64,000 nt of DNA from Xylogone sp. PMI_703 (lineage: Eukaryota > Ascomycota > Leotiomycetes): assembly GCA_021399445.1 (NCBI GenBank), contig JAJTUQ010000004.1:1984001-2048000 (forward strand), in the 5' to 3' direction. A model generated the notes under the pieces. The model worked only from the letters and a program-made list of their open reading frames with translations, made no database searches and had not been told where the DNA came from. Shown piece after piece: positions 59,608 to 64,000 of the stretch (position 1 is the first letter of the stretch; every line of letters starts with the position of its first letter). A program made the translations under genes and the position numbers.

Positions 59608-60052
59608 TCACAAATTTCCAAGCGCAGAAGTTGCGCCCCCTACGGCGGGAGCTGCACCTCCCACGACAGGAGCCGCGCCTCCCAGCGGACTGGCACCGGT
59701 ACCGGTACCAGAACCGGAACCACTAGGCAAAACTATCACACTTGTAAGCACATTGTGTTTTTTTTTTCAGCTGAGTGAATCATTGATCGTACCTCCTTCA
59801 ACACCACCTAGACCAACACCCCCAAGCGCGCTAAGCGCCTCGTTTATCACTAGTATATTCGTAAGTACAATGCTAATTGTTATGGAGTAGATTATCTGTC
59901 ATACATGTGGTGGCTTCAGTAATGATACTAGTGGCACCGCCGAGATTGGGGACACCAGGGACACCGGGGACACCGACGACCTGAGGAACTGGAACGGCAT
60001 TGACGCCGATGGCAGCGAAAGCGATGGAGAGGACGATGGCATTGAATTTCAT
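59608..60052 (-). CDS. small Gly/Pro/Val-rich secreted protein
   Basis: Three exons give 109 residues: complement(join(59608..59732, 59793..59849, 59905..60052)). A signal peptide (MKFNAIVLSIAFAAIGVNA) is followed by VPVPQ and repeats of GVPGVPGVP, then an amphipathic stretch (INEALSALGGVGL), then Gly/Ser/Ala/Pro repeats of GGAAP type to the end. There is only one block of hydrophobic helix and no cysteine after splicing, so it is not a hydrophobin. It could be a structural wall or surface protein. Introns are 55 and 60 bases; the acceptor of the second (GATAG) is the weakest call. I do not recognise a family. Confidence 0.6.
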
Positions 60053-63000
60053 TTTGGCGACGGCTTTTGAGAACTGAATAATGAAGTTTGATAAATGAAA
60101 TAAAAGAGTGACTGAGTAGAGTAAATGAGCGAATGAACGAATAAATGTCAGATACTTGATTGAGACTTATCGAAGTAAAAACCCATGAATGTCACACCGG
60201 CCGCTCTTATAGATTTTCGAATAGAGGTTCATTTTCAAATGCTTAATTTTCCAATACTTCTGCGCCAACTTGACATAACCTCTTAGTTTAAATGTGCGAG
60301 CAAAACGTCTCACTTAAATACGTACGTATGCGATTACCAGTGCATGTGCAGTCTTTCTACGCATGTTGAGGTTTTACTGACATTTTTGAAATGCTTTGCG
60401 TTCAAAAGCTTGTGCAAGTTGACCAGTTAAAATGAGTGAAATTTTCAATATGTGTTTCTGAATTGTGGTAAAGTTACTGTAGTTGCATAGAACATGGTCA
60501 AGTCAACCTAGTGCATGTGTCACCAAGAGGAGGTTGGGGTAAGATGCAAAGGTACAGTAAGCATGTGAGACCAGTTGGAGTTAGCGCCAACAGCGGCGAG
60601 GTTTATTAGAGTACAGGCTTACATTTAATGATTATCTAGATTGTTCTATGTTAATTCCTTTAGCGTTCATCAATGAATGGTCGGGTTTTCTCTAAATTCC
60701 CCTTGCGTAGTACTTGAAGCTTGCGACGGACAAGATACATGGTTAGATGCATGTAGCCCACTGCCTCCCCAGTAGGAATCAAGCGCGTACTATTGTATAG
60801 AGTACATTATGTATGACCTTGACAATTTAATAAATCCATATAGTAATGATAATCGAGAACTTATTTCTTGATATGACACTTTTTCCTGAGTGAACACCAA
60901 ACATCCAGATCTTACTTCGAAATAAGTTTACTCCTACAAAAGTCGCGACAAATCGGCTTACAAGCAGACTCGAATATATAGATTTCCATTTGCTCTACGT
61001 ATGACAACGTGTGAAACGACTGGAAAGTGCTGTCCTAGCTATGAAAGTTACGAATATTGCCGGAGATGAGCAGCATCCCGCATCCAAGCCATATTCTGTG
61101 CATGTAAGGAACAAGCAAGCAAGCCACTTTCTTTATCTTATCGGTGCAGCTTCTCATATTGTACCTTGAAATCTATCGGTGGTGATCGTCATAGGATATG
61201 TTTCTCTAGCTACAGTAGTGCCCGTTGGAATGACGGGTACTCCAAAACAGTGGCGCTTGAGCAGCATCACCGTTGAAAGTTGCCGCCTCATACGCTATTC
61301 CTTGTAGAATGACAGACAATTAGGTTATTACTGTTATGCTGATGCTGATTTCTTGGATATTGGCGCTTCCACTTTCTTCACTGTTCAAGGCATAGCAAAA
61401 TGTGTGTCATGATGCAGTCAGAAGGTTATTGATCCCCTTAGCGAAACGAGCAGGGCTAATCTCGAGATTCATAAAATCACAATAAAGATGATAAAGCTGT
61501 CATCGAGTCCTTTCTTGGGTTTCTTCTCATTCGTTTCTCCATTGATGAAATTCTTTCTCTCTCTTCATTACAATTTACGTTCTCTTCCAGCTTGTGTCTC
61601 TGTACCATACTGGAGAAGCTAGGAGCGCGCCGATCTGAGATGAAAGGCTGCTCTCGCTTGTCTCATTGATCCTTCCCGATAGCTTGCATGAGGGCCTAAT
61701 ACCGATGGAGCAGCGGCATTTCAAATATAACAGCCCTTCACGGGATCGCTCATCCGTGTGATCACTCGAAAACAGCAAATTGGCCTTGATGATCACGGCG
61801 ATTATCTTCCAGCTTAGTCTCGTACTGTGGTAGAGTCGTGAGTTGTGGCTCCGTCTGATGTTGCCGAATTTTTCTCTCGGCCATAATTAGCAGACTCTTG
61901 GCTCTTCTTCTGCGCTGCATGACCCCTATGCGAAAAGTTTTGTACAGTACAGGAACAAGGGGATCGGGTTGCTGTCTCTATTATTAGCAACCCTTCTAAC
62001 TCTAACAAGCTACATGCTCAACCTCGTCCAACCGTCTGCTATGCTTAAGCTTGGCACTTTTACCCCAGCTGGCTCTAGCTTGGGCTCTTGTTTTCAGCCC
62101 GCGATCCTTCATCTACGGAAACACCCAATACAGCGTAGCGGAAGACCCAGAGCTCAATCTCCCAAGACAGCCCATGATGCTCATCCGCAAGCTGCACATT
62201 CCAGCCACAGCAAGTAAAAATATTGCTGCCTAAGTGCGCAGACTGCAGTTAGGGGTCTCAGTCTTGTACACTGGGGCCAAAACCACCAGGAAGTCCGCCG
62301 GACACTATAGGGACCCCGCAGGCCAAGCAAAACCTTGTCCAAATCAAGAGAACCCAAGAGGCTCTGTGGTGACTTACCGTGCATTACCCTGGTGCCACGG
62401 TACTCAAGGTTGCTACGGTAGTATTTGCTGTCACTCTTCGTTCCTGGGCGGTGACCGGGGAGCTGTGGTGATCCTGCTTATTTCAACGTACCGTAGATGA
62501 AGCCATTGGGTAATACCTTTGAAGTGGCCTCAGCTCAGTGCAAGTAGTAGCGTAGAGACCTGGGTTCATGATTCTGCAGCTAAATGGGATCTTCACAGAC
62601 GCATGTGCCCAACAGATTCAAGGGTCTAAGCTTGGAGATACCCCAGGGAAGGATTGTGGACGCCATTCCCCTCGAAGGGAGCGGCGCGAGAGGGCCAAGT
62701 GCTCTAGATCAGGATGAAGTCTGTCACCGCTGGGAACCAAGAACTAGGGTGCAAAGTACCTCGCGGGATGGGATGATCATGCCGTGTTGTTTTGCAGGAG
62801 GAGTTTTCCCGCCCATTAATATCATTTGCAAAAGGACTGTGGCTGGTCGCAAGTGTCTCTGGGAAAAGTCTTGGCTGAAGCCATTTTCAATGGAACTAAA
62901 CCGATTAAGCCTCATATGCTTCACACCACAAAAGTGGGAGCAAATGATTGTCCCGTTGGCCGAGGCAAGGGAGATGATATTTTAAAAATAGCTGTATAAG

Positions 63001-63155
63001 TTAAGTTGAAGAGCCTCCTTCTGGTCTTTCCGCATGCGTGCTGCTTGGCTGAGCCTTGTGTTGTCGGATATATATACACGATCATATTTGTCGCGTAAAG
63101 CTCACAAGTGTGCAGGCATAGGTGTTTGGGCTCTCACATGTGCCATTGCTTCACC
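60053..63155. other. 3.1 kb gene-poor stretch
   Basis: I see no supportable gene. Open frames at 61969-62217, 62234-62500 and 62584-62985 lack signal peptides, motifs or splice partners. A relic of the CGGCGAGT-type block (TCGTGAGTTGTGGCTCCG) lies near 61840. A TATATATA at about 63068-63075 precedes the next gene. Confidence 0.5.
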
Positions 63156-64000
63156 ATGGTCCGAATTGGCGTATCTCTGCTTGCTGCGACAGCTTTGCTA
63201 TCCTCTTTAGTATGTGGTGAAATTATCGCCAGAGATGGCGGTTTCAAACCACAGGCTGCCCAGCGCTTTAAGATGGACCAGAACTTGAAGGGGACCTCTG
63301 TGGATGGTCTCCTCGATGGCCGCTCCTTGATCGATTCGTGGTTGGGGAAGAGATACCTTACTTGTGACCCTGGCTATGGGTTATGTCCAGGTAGATCACG
63401 TCTTCCTACACCCCTCTGAAACTCAATCTCTAACATGACCATAGACGACGGCTGCTGCCCATTATCAGATGGCTGTTGCCCTACAGGAGGGTGTTGCCCA
63501 TTGGGACAAAAATGCTGCTCAAACAACGATTACTGCCTCAAGGATCCCGGTGGAGTATGCTGCTCTGGTGGCACTTGTCGCTCAGGCTGGCACTGCTGTG
63601 CATCTGACAGTTGCTATCCCACTGGCGGACAGTGCTGCAGTGACGGTAACTACTGCTCTCCTGGGAACATTTGCGTGCTATTTGACGGTGAACACCTTTG
63701 CTGTACCGATTTATCCTGCACTGCTGCAGTTGTCGATGGTAGCACCTCGTACGTCGGTGGAGGCCCTGCCACGAACCCGCCCATCCTATCCGCCGGCCCG
63801 ACCGGACCAACAACGGGGGTCCAGCATACTGCAACTGCCGTGCATTCTCAGTATTACTATTTTACTATTACATGGTATGTAGTTTTATATTGCGTGCCAT
63901 CTCTTTCCTCGCCATTGCGACTCTTCTTTCCACATGATTTTGCTTGGTCTCTTAGCTAACTGGACTTCACAGGTACTACTACTCCTTCTTCTGGACCTTC
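63156..64000 (+). CDS. secreted Cys-rich protein, 3' end cut off
   Basis: The partial gene is join(63156..63390, 63445..63874, 63973..64000+) and runs off the window. The start at 63156 begins a signal peptide (VRIGVSLLAATALLSSLVCG). After about 50 residues comes a dense Cys domain with repeated CCP, GGCCP and CCS units (about 79-160; for example DGCCPTGGCCPLGQKCC) resembling granulin-like or knottin modules of fungal surface proteins. A Pro/Gly/Thr-rich linker and a run of aromatic residues (YYYFTITWYYY) follow, the latter crossing an intron. Such proteins are often GPI-anchored at the cell surface, but the C-terminus is not in view. Function is unknown. Confidence 0.75.

Noticed and set aside
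59690..59724. ACCGGT-type tandem repeat as a regulatory array
   Set aside because: It lies in exon 3 of the small secreted gene and encodes Gly-Thr/Gly-Ser repeats.
62584..62985. 133-codon open frame as a gene
   Set aside because: It starts without context, has no signal peptide, motif or conserved composition, and overlaps equally open frames on other strands.
1..64000. tRNA, rRNA, CRISPR or intact transposase genes
   Set aside because: I looked for tRNA-like arms and spaced direct repeats by eye and for integrase, reverse transcriptase or transposase motifs in the reading frames; none were convincing. A tRNAscan-SE and RepeatMasker run would settle it.

Overview
This window is nuclear DNA of a filamentous ascomycete (Pezizomycotina). 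The evidence is many short 45-120 base introns with GT..AG ends and CTAAC/CTGAC-like branch sites, three Zn2Cys6 regulators, a fungal Dicer and Argonaute, tetraspanin and WSC-domain proteins, and small secreted Cys-rich proteins. AT-rich, repeat-bearing spacers separate the genes. The style would suit a Leotiomycete, but that is a guess. I found no rRNA, tRNA, CRISPR array or intact transposon gene.

1-17 kb is sparse and repeat-rich. It holds secreted proteins (1596-2183, 6130-6540, 16688-17305), a hypothetical three-exon gene (2886-3981), a weak two-exon model (13846-14444) and one large 13-exon secreted subtilase with a WSC domain (8656-12601). Two diverged copies of a 1.0-1.4 kb non-coding repeat lie at about 4505-5920 and 7610-8615.

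18-32 kb is dominated by RNA silencing. After a tetraspanin (18334-19481), an Argonaute (20313-23554, minus) and a Dicer (24595-29141, plus) are divergently transcribed from one 1.04 kb spacer. Both keep their catalytic residues. An MFS transporter (29890-31717), a BTB-domain gene with a frame break (31906-32962) and a decayed two-exon gene (33725-34524) follow.

34.6-58 kb looks like a catabolic cluster for an aromatic compound. It holds a phenol-hydroxylase-like flavin monooxygenase, a salicylate-hydroxylase-like flavin monooxygenase, a two-module VOC extradiol ring-cleaving dioxygenase, an FAH-family hydrolase divergent from it, an acetoacetyl-CoA synthetase, an SDR, a P450 and three Zn2Cys6 regulators. 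The order hydroxylation, meta ring cleavage, acylpyruvate hydrolysis and CoA activation of acetoacetate is a coherent route, and it is unusual because fungi mostly use ortho (intradiol) cleavage. The substrate is inference; a methylated phenolic such as an orcinol or orsellinate derivative would fit the acetoacetate end. A PEBP-family gene, a small Gly/Pro-rich secreted protein, a 3 kb gene-poor stretch and a Cys-rich secreted protein cut by the window edge complete the region.

Exon coordinates were derived by hand from splice signals and reading-frame closure. Every multi-exon model reported as intact sums to a multiple of three. Function calls rest on recognised motifs, not on database searches.
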